From the NCBI GenBank assembly GCA_030584025.1, contig CP129487.1:2852001-2916000 (forward strand): a stretch of 64,000 bases of DNA, written 5' to 3'. The stretch is from Cyclobacteriaceae bacterium (lineage in GTDB: Bacteria > Bacteroidota > Bacteroidia > Cytophagales > Cyclobacteriaceae). Made by a program: the position numbers and the translations under genes. Shown here piece after piece: positions 9,310 to 18,423 of the stretch. The notes beneath the pieces were generated by a model. That model saw nothing but the letters and a program-made list of their open reading frames with translations. It did no database searches and was not told the origin of the DNA. Each line of letters begins with the position of its first letter. Position 1 is the stretch's first letter.

Positions 9310-11097
9310 TTACTTGACTTGAATCCGAAGCTTTTCGCCAGCAGAAACCGAAAAGTCTTTCTTCTGATTCCAATCCATCAACTCTTTAATGGTTACCCCA
9401 TATTTGCGCGCCACACTATATAATGTGTCGGATGATTGAACCTCATACACCACAAATCCATCATTTTCAGTTTCTTCCTCTACCGGGCCCGTTAATTTCA
9501 ACACCTGCCCCGGTTTAATGCCCTCCTCCATCTTCAGGTTATTCCAGTTTACCAGGTCCATCACACCCACGTTGTAGCGTTTGGATAGTGCATAAAGCGT
9601 TTCACCGGCAGCAACGGTATGCTGTGTAGGTTTTACCTCCTCAACCAAAACGGGGCTTGTATTGTTTTGGTCGGTTTTGTCCTTTTCTCCAACATCTCCG
9701 ACCTTAGTTGTAGTTGTATCACCTTTTGAAGTAGGAGTTACTACTACTGATGCAGAAACCTCGTTTGAAATACTGGCCGTAACCGGTTCAGGCGCTACAG
9801 CCCAATTAAAAAATTCATCCTGTTCAACTTCAACAGCAGCCGCTTGCAGTTCATTTGTTTGCACACGGTTTGCTGATGTTAACAACACAGTTGTACCAAC
9901 CGGCAACTCATTTACAGACAAGGTTGGGTTGTATCGTTCAAGTCGTTTTAGTTGAATGCCGTATTGCTGACTCACCGACCACAAACGCTCACCGGCTTTG
10001 CGTACCACATGTACATTGGCAGATGCTTTGTTCTTTTTTCTTTTCAGATAATAATAGTTACCCGTTACTAACGGATCCGTAATGGACAGATCATTGCACG
10101 ACAAGAAAAATGACAAGCCAACACCAGCCCGTTTGGCAAGCGTAGCCGCATTTTCACCGGCTTCCGCCTGAATGGCCGGTATGCCATTCCAAACCTTTTT
10201 ATCAGAACGCGTGGCTAGCGCTGGTTTCGCATCTAACTTTTTATGTTCACCAACTTTTTGAAAGTCTGCATTGGCTTTTGTTACCGATGCGTATGTTTGT
10301 TTGGATTCACCCTGAACCGGTATGGCTACGATGTAGGTACGGTCGTGTGGAATATGGCCTTTACGAACCCACTTGTTGTAAGCCAGCAATTGTTCTTCAT
10401 CCACCGAAACTTCTTTTGCCAATGCATGAAGCGAGCGGTTGTTGCGGTTTTCGTACTCGAGCAATTTAATTTCACCTTCACCCTTAACGGCACCTTCAAA
10501 AGCAATTTTATGTGCCAGGTATTTTTTCACATACCAATATGTTTGGCTGGTGATCTCCATGTGCTTGGTACCGCTCTCATAGTCTTTAACAGCACGCATT
10601 ACTCCACCAGCCCCCATCTGGTAGGCTTGCAAGGCATACAGCCAGTTATTGAAATAAGCGTTGTTCTTTTTCAGATACTGTGCCGCTGCACGCGTGGATG
10701 ACACAATGTTCATGCGTTCATCAATTTCCTTATCCACACGCAGGCCCATCTCCACGGCCGTAAAATCTTTGAATTGCCAGAAGCCCACCGCATTGGAAAC
10801 GGAAACTGCATCGGCAATCAGTGCGCTCTCCTGCAACACCAGGTATTTAAAATCATCGGGAAGGCGTTCTTGCTGAAATATTTTTTCGATGATGGGAAAA
10901 TATGTTTTGGCACGCTCAACTTTTATGTTGAAGTACTTGGGATACTGCGTGAGTGCATCTACATCTTTCTGGATTTCCCTGCGTGCATCATCGCGAATGG
11001 TGAGGGTGATGCCGGCAAAGTTCAACTTGTGTGGCACTTCCGGGCTTTGAGCCAGCGCACACTGAAGCAGGAAAACAAAAAGGGCTGTTAATCGCAT
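9310..11097 (-). CDS. LysM lytic transglycosylase (MltD-like)
   Basis: After a signal peptide (MRLTALFVFLLQCALAQ) the protein has an SLT-type catalytic domain with the glutamate in KYLVLQESAL, then SNAVGFWQFKDFTA and the YLKKNNAYFNNWLYALQAYQMGAGG block. At least three LysM repeats follow, including HTVAAGETLYALSKRYNVGV and YEVQSSDTLYSVARKYGVTI. It would cleave peptidoglycan between N-acetylmuramic acid and N-acetylglucosamine in the periplasm. The 595-residue length fits the MltD group of Bacteroidota. Confidence 0.9.
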   Translation of the reverse strand: MRLTALFVFLLQCALAQSPEVPHKLNFAGITLTIRDDARREIQKDVDALTQYPKYFNIKVERAKTYFPIIEKIFQQERLPDDFKYLVLQESALIADAVSVSNAVGFWQFKDFTAVEMGLRVDKEIDERMNIVSSTRAAAQYLKKNNAYFNNWLYALQAYQMGAGGVMRAVKDYESGTKHMEITSQTYWYVKKYLAHKIAFEGAVKGEGEIKLLEYENRNNRSLHALAKEVSVDEEQLLAYNKWVRKGHIPHDRTYIVAIPVQGESKQTYASVTKANADFQKVGEHKKLDAKPALATRSDKKVWNGIPAIQAEAGENAATLAKRAGVGLSFFLSCNDLSITDPLVTGNYYYLKRKKNKASANVHVVRKAGERLWSVSQQYGIQLKRLERYNPTLSVNELPVGTTVLLTSANRVQTNELQAAAVEVEQDEFFNWAVAPEPVTASISNEVSASVVVTPTSKGDTTTTKVGDVGEKDKTDQNNTSPVLVEEVKPTQHTVAAGETLYALSKRYNVGVMDLVNWNNLKMEEGIKPGQVLKLTGPVEEETENDGFVVYEVQSSDTLYSVARKYGVTIKELMDWNQKKDFSVSAGEKLRIQVK

Positions 11098-11133
11098 AAT
11101 GGCTACGTTTAAAAAATGGTCAGCCTTAAAAAA

Positions 11134-11775
11134 TTATTCTTTAACCTTACGTGCAATCATAATGCCATCCCTAACCGGCATCAGGATGTTTTCAACACGC
11201 GGGTCATGTTGAACCTTTTCATTGAACTCCTGAATTGCCTTGGTGTCTTTGTCGGGTTTCGACTGCAACACCTTGCCACTCCACAACACGTTATCGGCCA
11301 GAATATAACCACCCAAAGGTACGAGTTTGAATACGAAATCGTAATAGCGGTGGTAGTTTTCTTTATCCGCATCAATAAACACCAGGTCGAACGGGCCGGT
11401 TAGCTTCGGTACCAACTCAAGTGCATTACCAATCCGGTAATCGATGGTCTGTTCCAACCCGGCCTCCTTTATATAGGAGCGAACCGTGTCTTCCAGTTCT
11501 TCATTGCTATCGATGGTTATGAGCTTGCCACCGGGTGCCAACCCCTCTGCCAGGCAAATGGCTGAATAGCCCGTGTAGGTTCCAATCTCTAAAATGGATT
11601 TAGGCTTAATCATGTGGCTGAGCATGGCCAGTAACCTGCCTTGCAAATGTCCCGACAACATGCGCGGCATCATAACGCGGGCATGCGTTTCCCGATCGAT
11701 GCGCTTCAGTAGATCAGTCGCAGCGGAGGTATGTTGTTCAGCATAGCGCTGTAAGTCGGGTTGCAGAATATCCAT
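11134..11775 (-). CDS. Class I SAM-dependent O-methyltransferase
   Basis: The 213-residue product matches the catechol/caffeoyl-CoA O-methyltransferase family: ILEIGTYTGYSAICLAEGL (SAM-binding motif I), KLITIDSNEELEDT (motif II acid), FDLVFIDADKENYHRYYD (metal-binding DAD region) and YILADNVLWSGKV. It would move a methyl group to a hydroxyl on a small substrate that cannot be named from sequence. It starts 2 bases after the M16 peptidase stop, so the two are likely one operon. Confidence 0.88.
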   Translation of the reverse strand: MDILQPDLQRYAEQHTSAATDLLKRIDRETHARVMMPRMLSGHLQGRLLAMLSHMIKPKSILEIGTYTGYSAICLAEGLAPGGKLITIDSNEELEDTVRSYIKEAGLEQTIDYRIGNALELVPKLTGPFDLVFIDADKENYHRYYDFVFKLVPLGGYILADNVLWSGKVLQSKPDKDTKAIQEFNEKVQHDPRVENILMPVRDGIMIARKVKE

Positions 11776-11777
11776 TG

Positions 11778-13007
11778 TTAATTAGGTACCATGGTTAAAT
11801 AACTGAGTCCTTTCGAATCGAACATTTCCCGCGCAACACGATTAATGTCTTTTGCGCTCACGCCATCAATGATGTTAAAAATTTCTTCCAGCGAAGGCAC
11901 ACGATTCAGGTCCAGCATGGACCGCCCCATCATCATCATCAAACTCTGGTTGTTTTCTTCTGCCATAGCCAGCTGACCTTTCAGTTGTTCCTTCGCAGCA
12001 TTCAGTTGACGTACTGTAAGCGGTTTATCACAAAACTTATCCAACTCACGTTGCACCAGTTCGATGCACCGATCCAGCTTGCTGGGTTTTGTTCCAAAAA
12101 ATACTGCGAACATGCCCGTATCAGAATATGACATATAGTGTGCTTCAATGGAATATACGTATCCATGCTTTTCACGAAGCGCCATATTCAACCGGGAGTT
12201 CATTCCGGGGCCACCCAACATATTCACCAGCAGAAAAAACGGAATCCTGTCGGGATGATGGATGGGATAAGCAGGCCGCCCGATTGCGCACTTCGCTTGC
12301 TTAACCGGTCGCAGCAATTGCTTTTGCATGGGTTTGTACAACCCTGCAGGTTTTCGCTTCGCCAAACGCTTTGTTGCCTTCACATTAAAGTAACGTTGAA
12401 ACGCCTGCTCAACTTGTGCCACCGGCAGATCGCCCACGCAGCTGAACACAATTCTGCGTGTGTCTATCCGCTGTTTGAAATATTCAGTGAAATCGCGCCT
12501 GTGAAAACCCAGCACCGTCTCTTTTTTACCTAAGATGTTCATGCCCATCGGGTGCTTGCGGTAAATCACCGACTCAAATTCATCCTGCAACGAATCATCC
12601 GGATTATCCAGGTACATGGCCATCTCCTGAAGGATTACACCGCGCTCCTTTTCAATTTCATTTTCGGGAAAAACAGAATGAAAGGTAATGTCTGCCAATA
12701 CATCAATGGCGCGTTCAAAATATTCATCGCGCACAGACGCAAAGAAAACTACCTTCTCCTTATCCGTATAGGCATTCAACTCACCGCCCACAGAATCAAT
12801 GCTGCTGATGATCTGATAGGCCTTTCTTTTTTTCGTTCCTTTAAACGCCAGGTGTTCCCAAAAATGCGTGATGCCCTGCGTCTCCTCCCGCTCATCGCGA
12901 CTGCCCACATCTAAAAACACACCACAATGAACCAGGTGTGTACCGTCAACCTGCTGGTACACCAACCGGATGCCATTATTCAACTCAACTTCGTGCAAAT
13001 CTTTCAT
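11778..13007 (-). CDS. M16 family zinc peptidase
   Basis: The 409 residues contain the inverted zinc motif HFWEHLAFKGT (HxxEH) near residue 48 and the downstream glutamate in EIEKERGVILQEMAM, as in active M16 peptidases. The C-terminal M16 domain (RPAYPIHHPDRIPFFLLVNMLGGPGMNSRLNMALR, written here in part) is also complete. There is no signal peptide, so it probably works in the cytoplasm or is not exported by Sec. It is the first gene of a short operon with the methyltransferase. Confidence 0.9.
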   Translation of the reverse strand: MKDLHEVELNNGIRLVYQQVDGTHLVHCGVFLDVGSRDEREETQGITHFWEHLAFKGTKKRKAYQIISSIDSVGGELNAYTDKEKVVFFASVRDEYFERAIDVLADITFHSVFPENEIEKERGVILQEMAMYLDNPDDSLQDEFESVIYRKHPMGMNILGKKETVLGFHRRDFTEYFKQRIDTRRIVFSCVGDLPVAQVEQAFQRYFNVKATKRLAKRKPAGLYKPMQKQLLRPVKQAKCAIGRPAYPIHHPDRIPFFLLVNMLGGPGMNSRLNMALREKHGYVYSIEAHYMSYSDTGMFAVFFGTKPSKLDRCIELVQRELDKFCDKPLTVRQLNAAKEQLKGQLAMAEENNQSLMMMMGRSMLDLNRVPSLEEIFNIIDGVSAKDINRVAREMFDSKGLSYLTMVPN

Positions 13008-13155
13008 ACCGGCACAAAAATACTGCGATAATGCCTACCGTCCCAACTGCGAACACCGATGCCCGATGGCGGGCAAGGGCTTGACTTTGGTAGATGAATT
13101 TGACGTAATTTGATTAGCTTTCATTTGGCACATCAATTGTAAACCTTACAGCACT

Positions 13156-13410
13156 ATGGATACACAACGCGTTAAAACCTGCTTTACCATTACGTTCACC
13201 GATGAACAATTCAATCGGGCAAAGGCTTATGTAGAAGACATGAAGCGCCACCCCAACCGGGTTTTCTGGCGGGGCAAAGAAGGTAAAACCGATCATGAGC
13301 TGATTGTAGAACAAATTGCCCACCGCATTTTGTCGGGCTTCTACAACGATGAGCCGTTCACGGCCGGGCGCTACATTGTTCGTATGGACAGTGCGGTGAA
13401 TGGCAACTGA
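13156..13410 (+). CDS. Small hypothetical protein, 84 residues
   Basis: I do not recognise a family. The protein is charged and soluble (MDTQRVKTCFTITFTDEQFNR) with the motifs RAKAYVEDMKRHPNRVFWRG and DHELIVEQIAHRILSGFYND. It has an ATG start and typical codon use, and it converges on the toxin gene with no gap, ending at 13410. Conserved small proteins of this type occur in Cytophagales. Coding is probable; function is unknown. Confidence 0.6.
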   Translation: MDTQRVKTCFTITFTDEQFNRAKAYVEDMKRHPNRVFWRGKEGKTDHELIVEQIAHRILSGFYNDEPFTAGRYIVRMDSAVNGN

Positions 13411-13740
13411 TCACCCCTGTTCGCGCACGATAGTTGGACCAGGTTTTAGTTGTTGAGCTAAAACTTGCTTAATAGTTGGTATGAGGTTTTTTAAAGTCTG
13501 ATATCGGTTATCAGAAGCCTCGATAACCAAAACAGCTATTGAATACCGCATAAAGTTTTGCTGATGTTGCAAATTTTTATCAAATGTTAACAACGCGTTG
13601 AAATCATTCTCAATCAGCAACTCAAGCAATCGTCCGTTCGTTACGCCTGTCCAACCTAAATCGGCAGTGGTGAATATTTCGAATTCAGTAAAATCCAGTT
13701 TTAATCTTTTTGGCAAATTTTCATCAAGCAGCAGTTTCAT
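13411..13740 (-). CDS. DUF5615 PIN-like toxin
   Basis: The 109-residue product starts MKLLLDENLP, the DEN motif of DUF5615 PIN-like proteins, and has the later acid in ALLTFDKNLQHQQN. PIN-domain toxins cleave RNA using clustered acidic residues. It overlaps the upstream DUF433 gene by 17 bases, the common antitoxin-toxin layout. Confidence 0.85.
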   Translation of the reverse strand: MKLLLDENLPKRLKLDFTEFEIFTTADLGWTGVTNGRLLELLIENDFNALLTFDKNLQHQQNFMRYSIAVLVIEASDNRYQTLKNLIPTIKQVLAQQLKPGPTIVREQG

Positions 13741-13966
13741 ATATCTGCTCGATATTTTTTGAGGTTAGAATTTTACTGGCAATTTCAATTACCGCAATAG
13801 CTTGCTCTCTTGCCACAGTTGGAAAATCGCCCAGAAATTCGTCAAGCGAAACTCCTTTTTCCAGGTGGTCAAATAATGTTTCAATTGGAACACGGGTTCC
13901 TTTAAATACAGGGTTTCCGGAAAGAATCTCCTTGTCAATAGTAATATAGTCTTTCACCTTGTACAT
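13724..13966 (-). CDS. DUF433 antitoxin
   Basis: The 80-residue protein has the DUF433 signature ILSGNPVFKGTRVPIETLFDHLEKGVSLDEFLGDFP, followed by the helix REQAIAVIEIASK, which forms a DNA-binding winged-helix-like fold in the family. It is the first gene of the pair, so it should be made before the toxin and probably represses the operon. Confidence 0.87.
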   Translation of the reverse strand: MYKVKDYITIDKEILSGNPVFKGTRVPIETLFDHLEKGVSLDEFLGDFPTVAREQAIAVIEIASKILTSKNIEQIYETAA

Positions 13967-14018
13967 GAAATCAAAGTTACAAACTTATCTCCAAATTATT
14001 CGCTTCGTAATTTTCAAC

Positions 14019-14882
14019 TCAAATCCGCTCCAGCACCGTTTTGATTAGTGTATCCACCACCTTTTCGGGATCTTTGGCGAACTTGTTTTTGATTCGGTTG
14101 GCAATAATGGCATTGGCACTCAACATATCATGGCCAAGCAAACGACCCATCGCGTAAAGCGCTGCCGTTTCCATTTCAAAATTCGTTAACCAGAAATCGC
14201 TGGTCTTGTTATGATAGTAATTGAAATCATCCAGCAATTTCGGCATACGTGTTGCTGCGCGTACCTTACGACCTTGCGGAGCATAAAAACCCGGTGTGGT
14301 GATGGTGTTGCCTTTGATCATATCGTGGCCGATGCGTGAAAGCAGTGCCGATGAACCCTGAACTACATAAGGCAAAAACGGAAGCTTCACCTTTTTGCGG
14401 ATATCACTTGCAATACTTTTTTCAAATTTTGTAAACGGCACTTCATAAAATCCCATCAGGTTATCGATGCCCACAGCATAGTCGGTAACCAAATGTGAAC
14501 CCACCGGAATATCTTCTTGCAACGCACCCGAAGTGCCGATGCGAATAATCTTCAGTTTTTTCTTTCGCGATTTCGGTTCACGGGTTTTTAAATCCATGTT
14601 CACCAGTGCATCCAGCTCCGTCATGAAAATTTCAACATTATCCGTGCCGATGCCCGTACTGATCACTGAAATTTTCTTGCCGTTAAAATGACCGGTGTGT
14701 GTAATGAACTCGCGCTTGTTCATTTCAAACTCTACCTCATCGAAATACTGACTTACCTTATATACCCGACCCGGATCGCCTACCGCAATAACGATATCTG
14801 CAACATGCTTGGGCAACAGGTTGAGGTGGTAAACACTACCATCTTTATTTAAGATCAAATCCGTTTCAGAAACTTTTGGCAT
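14019..14882 (-). CDS. Nucleoside phosphorylase (uridine/purine type)
   Basis: The 287 residues belong to the PNP/UDP superfamily: phosphate loop ADIVIAVGDPGRV, ISVISTGIGTDNVEIF, IIRIGTSGALQEDIPVGS, and the late NFEMETAALYAMG motif that holds the ribose-binding glutamates. It would split a nucleoside with phosphate into base and ribose-1-phosphate in salvage. It lies 4 bases after the acyltransferase gene and is likely co-transcribed. Substrate preference cannot be told. Confidence 0.88.
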   Translation of the reverse strand: MPKVSETDLILNKDGSVYHLNLLPKHVADIVIAVGDPGRVYKVSQYFDEVEFEMNKREFITHTGHFNGKKISVISTGIGTDNVEIFMTELDALVNMDLKTREPKSRKKKLKIIRIGTSGALQEDIPVGSHLVTDYAVGIDNLMGFYEVPFTKFEKSIASDIRKKVKLPFLPYVVQGSSALLSRIGHDMIKGNTITTPGFYAPQGRKVRAATRMPKLLDDFNYYHNKTSDFWLTNFEMETAALYAMGRLLGHDMLSANAIIANRIKNKFAKDPEKVVDTLIKTVLERI

Positions 14883-14886
14883 ACCG

Positions 14887-15525
14887 TTAACGACTTACAG
14901 GTTGAGCAGGATTTCCAAAAACAGTTTCGCCTGCCTTTACCGGTGCAATCACCACCGACCCCGCACCAATGCGTGCACCCTTCCCCACCGTAACGCCAGA
15001 CACAATGGTTACTCCAGATCCGATGAACGCTTCCGCTTCAACCACAACCCCCGAGTTAATAATACTTCCGGCTCCTACCTGAACAAAATCGGCCAGGTTA
15101 ACGGAAGCACCGATGAGCGCACCCGCCTGCAGGATGGTATGATTGCCCAATGTAGTGCCCACACCCACCTGAACACCAGCCTCAATAAAGTTGCCATGCC
15201 CCAGCGAAACATGTTGCGCCAGGAACGCACGGCTGTGAATGCTGTTTACCGGCTGCACGTGGCGCACCTCGTTGAGCATTTTTGCCAGACTTTTACGAAT
15301 ACGATTATCATCCACCGCGATACAGGCTTCACACTTTTTGCCGATCAGTTTCAGGAAGCCATCATCATCGGTACTGCCCAACACCGTGGCGCCATCTATT
15401 TCAGTTCCGTGAAGTTTTTTATCATCGTCCAGAAATCCATATACCACATTACCGTTGCTTTCAAAAATTTCCTTGGCAATGCGGCCTAAATAACCTGCAC
15501 CAAAAATTATAACCGGATTTTCCAT
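14887..15525 (-). CDS. NeuD/PglD-like sugar O-acyltransferase (LbetaH)
   Basis: The start is placed at MENPVIIFGAGYLGR; an upstream in-frame codon adds only five residues. The N-terminal ~90 residues form a PglD-type nucleotide-binding fold (GAGYLGRIAKEIFES, YGFLDDD). The rest is left-handed beta-helix hexapeptide repeats (ISLGHGNFIEAGVQVGVGTTLGNHT-like units), as in trimeric acetyltransferases that modify sugars of surface polysaccharides. The usual catalytic His may be in VRHVQPVNSIHSRAF. Confidence 0.82.
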   Translation of the reverse strand: MENPVIIFGAGYLGRIAKEIFESNGNVVYGFLDDDKKLHGTEIDGATVLGSTDDDGFLKLIGKKCEACIAVDDNRIRKSLAKMLNEVRHVQPVNSIHSRAFLAQHVSLGHGNFIEAGVQVGVGTTLGNHTILQAGALIGASVNLADFVQVGAGSIINSGVVVEAEAFIGSGVTIVSGVTVGKGARIGAGSVVIAPVKAGETVFGNPAQPVSR

Positions 15526-15596
15526 ATCAATAAAAACCAAAAATACTCGGATTTATCCATCCGAAACAGAAAATCATAACCTGTCTGAAAATTTAA

Positions 15597-16475
15597 TCAG
15601 GCACGATCAAACATCACATTGCGGCTGTAGAGGTAAACCGCCACACCACCGGTAGCAAACATGATGAGTGAATATACCGCGGCCGGTATCGACATCTGTG
15701 AATTGTTTAACAACAAACTGCTTGTGGCGATGGCAATGGCCAGTGTACCGTTTTGAATTCCGGATTCAATAGAAACCGCAGCACGTTGCGGATGGCTTAG
15801 CCGGAATAATTTTCCCATCAGGTATCCGCCAGCCAGAATAACCACATTTATGAGCAACGTAATAACACCAACCTGAACAAAATATCCGGCAATGTTATCC
15901 TTCTCCTTCAGGATAGCCCCCAGAATAACCAGCGTAATGAAAACAGCCGATGCAATTTTTACCGGTTTCTCCGATCGCTTCGCACCCTCCGGAAATTTCC
16001 ATCGAATAAGCATGCCGATGGAAACGGGAATGATGGTGATGACCACAATCTGCAACATGGTTTTGAGCACAGGTAATTCCACATATTTGCCTTCGCCAAT
16101 AAAATACTCCATCGATAGGTTAACAAAATATGGAATGGTGAATACTGTAATCATGCTGGAGATAGCCGTGAGCGTGATCGATAAGGCTACATCGGCACGT
16201 GCCAGGTTTGACAGCAGGTTTGATGTTGCCCCACCCGGGCAAAACGAAAGCAGCATTACCCCAACGGCCAGTTCGGGCGGCAGACTGAGTACCTGCAGCA
16301 TGGCAAACGCCACCAGTGGCAACACAATCAGCTGACAAAACAATCCCACGAAAGTGGCCCGGGGAAAAAGCGCCACGCGTTTAAAATCTTCAAGTGTGAG
16401 GGCGAGGCCCATACCGAGCATAATGATGCCGAGGGCTACGGGCAGAAATATTTCGGTGAGGACGTTGGCTTGCAT
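15597..16475 (-). CDS. Bile acid:sodium symporter (BASS) family protein
   Basis: The 292 residues form about nine membrane helices. The sodium-site motifs FCPGGATSNLLSNLARAD and ESGIQNGTLAIAIA are conserved. BASS proteins bring organic anions in with sodium; the substrate is not evident. It is divergent from the recombinase gene with only 39 bases between starts. Confidence 0.88.
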   Translation of the reverse strand: MQANVLTEIFLPVALGIIMLGMGLALTLEDFKRVALFPRATFVGLFCQLIVLPLVAFAMLQVLSLPPELAVGVMLLSFCPGGATSNLLSNLARADVALSITLTAISSMITVFTIPYFVNLSMEYFIGEGKYVELPVLKTMLQIVVITIIPVSIGMLIRWKFPEGAKRSEKPVKIASAVFITLVILGAILKEKDNIAGYFVQVGVITLLINVVILAGGYLMGKLFRLSHPQRAAVSIESGIQNGTLAIAIATSSLLLNNSQMSIPAAVYSLIMFATGGVAVYLYSRNVMFDRA

Positions 16476-16514
16476 AGTTGAGGATTTGGTGGTTTTAAGA
16501 TACTAAAATCTGCG

Positions 16515-17822
16515 ATGTACCCACCGCTTTCGCTGGATTTTGGCCCCGACTTCCACTATATTCAACCACTCATTCACCAAACCGAATACGATATGTTGGC
16601 TAAAACAATTCGGGTGAAGCGCATTCACCATCGGGAAATGGATTGTATAGGGTTATTCTTTCCCAAGGACTACACGATCATTAAACTCGTAAAAAACATT
16701 CCTGATATTAAATTCAGTAAAACACACACCTGTTGGTATTTGCCTGATACGAAGGAAGCCTTCAATTCAATCTTTAGTGTCCTTAAGGGCAAGGTGTGGC
16801 TTGATATACGTGCGTTGAAGACAAAAGAACTTCATCAAATTGTAAAAGAAAAAGCCACGGCAGAACCCGTTGTTGAGCCAATAGCGGTTGAAGCAATTAC
16901 GGAACCGGTATTCACTGAGGCTGGCATTCTCTCTCCAAAAGAATCGCGGGAACGGGCGCTTGAAGCAATGCGTAGAAAGCTGAAATTTAAAAACTATAGC
17001 GAGAGCACACAGAAGACGTACACTGAACAATTTAAATTGTTTCTTCAATTCTTCCCCGAAAGTTACCCTGAAGAATTAGGTGAAGATGAGATTCAACATT
17101 ACATGCTGCATTTAATTGAACATAAAAAATTAAGTGTGTCGGCACAAAACCAGGCGATCAATGCAATTAAATTTTACTATGAGAAGATGCTAAAGCAAGA
17201 GCGAAAGGTGTATGACCTGGAGCGCCCCATGAAAGAAAAAAGATTGCCGGAAGTATTGAGCCAGGAAGAAGTGATGGCGATTTTTGATAACGCAGGCAAT
17301 TTGAAGCATCGCGCCATGTTAATGGTAATGTACGCTTCGGGGCTCAGGCGCAGTGAATTACTAGGCCTTCGCATTGGCGACATTGATTTTGACCGTGGCA
17401 TAGTGTTGATAAGAGGCGGAAAAGGTCGTAAAGACCGCCACAGTGTGATGGCACAAAGTTTAATGCCGATGTTGAGGCAATATATAACCGAATACAAACC
17501 CGGGTATTGGTTGTTTGAAGGTGTTTCTGGTGAGCGATACAGTTCAACCAGTTTGCAAAAAGTATTGAAGCGGGCAGCGATGCGGGCCGGTATTAAAAAG
17601 AATGTGAGATCGCACATGTTGCGTCATTCTTTTGCCACACATTTGCTTGAATCAGGTACCGCCACGCGATATATTCAGATTCTATTGGGTCATGAGTCGG
17701 CCAAAACAACAGAGATTTACGCCAAGGTTACACGCTTTGGTTTAGATAAAGTGGTTAGTCCGCTGGACCAATTAGCCGCCACGAAACAATTGCGGGGAGA
17801 TGACGAAATTGTACCTGAATAA
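16515..17822 (+). CDS. Tyrosine recombinase, probable cassette integrase (not canonical IntI)
   Basis: The 435-residue protein has an extra N-terminal domain (residues ~27-95, KRIHHREMDCIGLFF, WYLPDTKEAF), a linker, a SAM-like core-binding domain (~155-225) and a catalytic domain (~240-410). Catalytic residues read R278 (GLRRSEL), K303 (GGKGRKDR), H367 and R370 (SHMLRHSF), H393 (LGHES) and Y402 (EIYAKV). The C-terminal VVSPLDQL resembles IntI ends. Between K303 and H367 there are only 63 residues; IntI proteins carry an extra segment there that helps bind folded attC. So this is XerC/D-like in build yet sits beside an attC-like array. M27 is an alternative start. Confidence 0.9.
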   Translation: MYPPLSLDFGPDFHYIQPLIHQTEYDMLAKTIRVKRIHHREMDCIGLFFPKDYTIIKLVKNIPDIKFSKTHTCWYLPDTKEAFNSIFSVLKGKVWLDIRALKTKELHQIVKEKATAEPVVEPIAVEAITEPVFTEAGILSPKESRERALEAMRRKLKFKNYSESTQKTYTEQFKLFLQFFPESYPEELGEDEIQHYMLHLIEHKKLSVSAQNQAINAIKFYYEKMLKQERKVYDLERPMKEKRLPEVLSQEEVMAIFDNAGNLKHRAMLMVMYASGLRRSELLGLRIGDIDFDRGIVLIRGGKGRKDRHSVMAQSLMPMLRQYITEYKPGYWLFEGVSGERYSSTSLQKVLKRAAMRAGIKKNVRSHMLRHSFATHLLESGTATRYIQILLGHESAKTTEIYAKVTRFGLDKVVSPLDQLAATKQLRGDDEIVPE

Positions 17823-17892
17823 TGGTGGTGCACAAAAAATATATCCTTGAAATTGAGCTGGAAATAAGGAAATTTCGGGTTAGATTGGCATC

Positions 17893-17943
17893 TCATGCTA
17901 TATATGAAATATACGCCATAGCATAAACACAAATGTTGTGTGC
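17893..17943 (+). other. Candidate attI / left junction of the cassette array
   Basis: The palindrome ATGCTAT/ATAGCAT is followed by AAACACAAATGTTG, which matches the right arm and core of attC sites in the array (CAAACACAAACGTTG). The left core is not recognisable. This lies between the recombinase stop and the first cassette, where an attI site is expected. It could also be the remnant of an attC from a lost cassette. Confidence 0.5.
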
Positions 17944-18331
17944 AATTGGTGCAGCTGAAATGATAAAAAGTGTTTTTACAAAAGAGGATTTTATATTTCA
18001 GCTCAGTTTTCTAAAAGTAAGACGGTAGAGAAATCAGTATGATTTCGATTCAAGTCCTTGCGGTGAGACCGTGGAAAGTTCGCACTTTCAAACGGGTGAC
18101 CCCGTTCCAAGGACTTGGGGACGAAGTTAGCCGTTATCGAGGACATCATCCAGATGGCAACCGATTACAAACGGTTAATTACGGCTTTTACGACTTACTT
18201 AGACGATTATTGAGCCGTAAAATCCCTTTTGACCGTCCAAACAACAGACATATAGACCCATCTATATGTTCATAATTTGGACTTAAAAACACTTCTTGAC
18301 TTTAAATTCAGTGTTGACCGCTGCACCAACA
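17936..18331 (+). ncRNA. Cassette c1: folded RNA candidate, copy 1 of 4
   Basis: The body is full of long pairings. The ends TTGGTGCAGC/GCTGCACCAA close the unit. AGCTGAAATGATAAAA pairs with TTTTATATTTCAGCT (one bulge). AAGTGTTTTTA, in the loop of that hairpin, can pair with TAAAAACACTT at 18284, a pseudoknot or switch. CAAGTCCTTG/CAAGGACTTG (18051, 18108) encloses three hairpins like a cloverleaf. TTACGGCT/AGCCGTAA and ACATATAGA/TCTATATGT follow. A 78-codon frame (18039-18275) lies across these stems and is less likely than an RNA gene. No known RNA class was recognised. Confidence 0.5.
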
Positions 18332-18423
18332 GCACACAACACCATGTTTGTGTCAATGGCGCTGAATTAATTTAATTTTTTTATTTTTGATTCAGCGCCA
18401 CTGCACAAACACATACATTGGCG
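18332..18423 (+). repeat. attC c1
   Basis: Ends cassette c1 (17936-18417). Short family F1: R'' GCACACAAC, arms GTTTGTG/CACAAAC, stem GGCGCTGAA/TTCAGCGCC. The base before TTGGCG is A instead of G. Confidence 0.85.

Noticed and set aside
18051..18117. tRNA or tRNA-like gene in the c1 cassette
   Set aside because: The arm sizes, the 10-bp closing stem and the missing T-loop and acceptor features do not fit a tRNA.
18039..18275. 78-residue frame in the c1-type cassette
   Set aside because: It lies across strong hairpins and a cloverleaf-like fold, has no family likeness, and conservation between identical copies tells nothing about coding. Kept only as an alternative.
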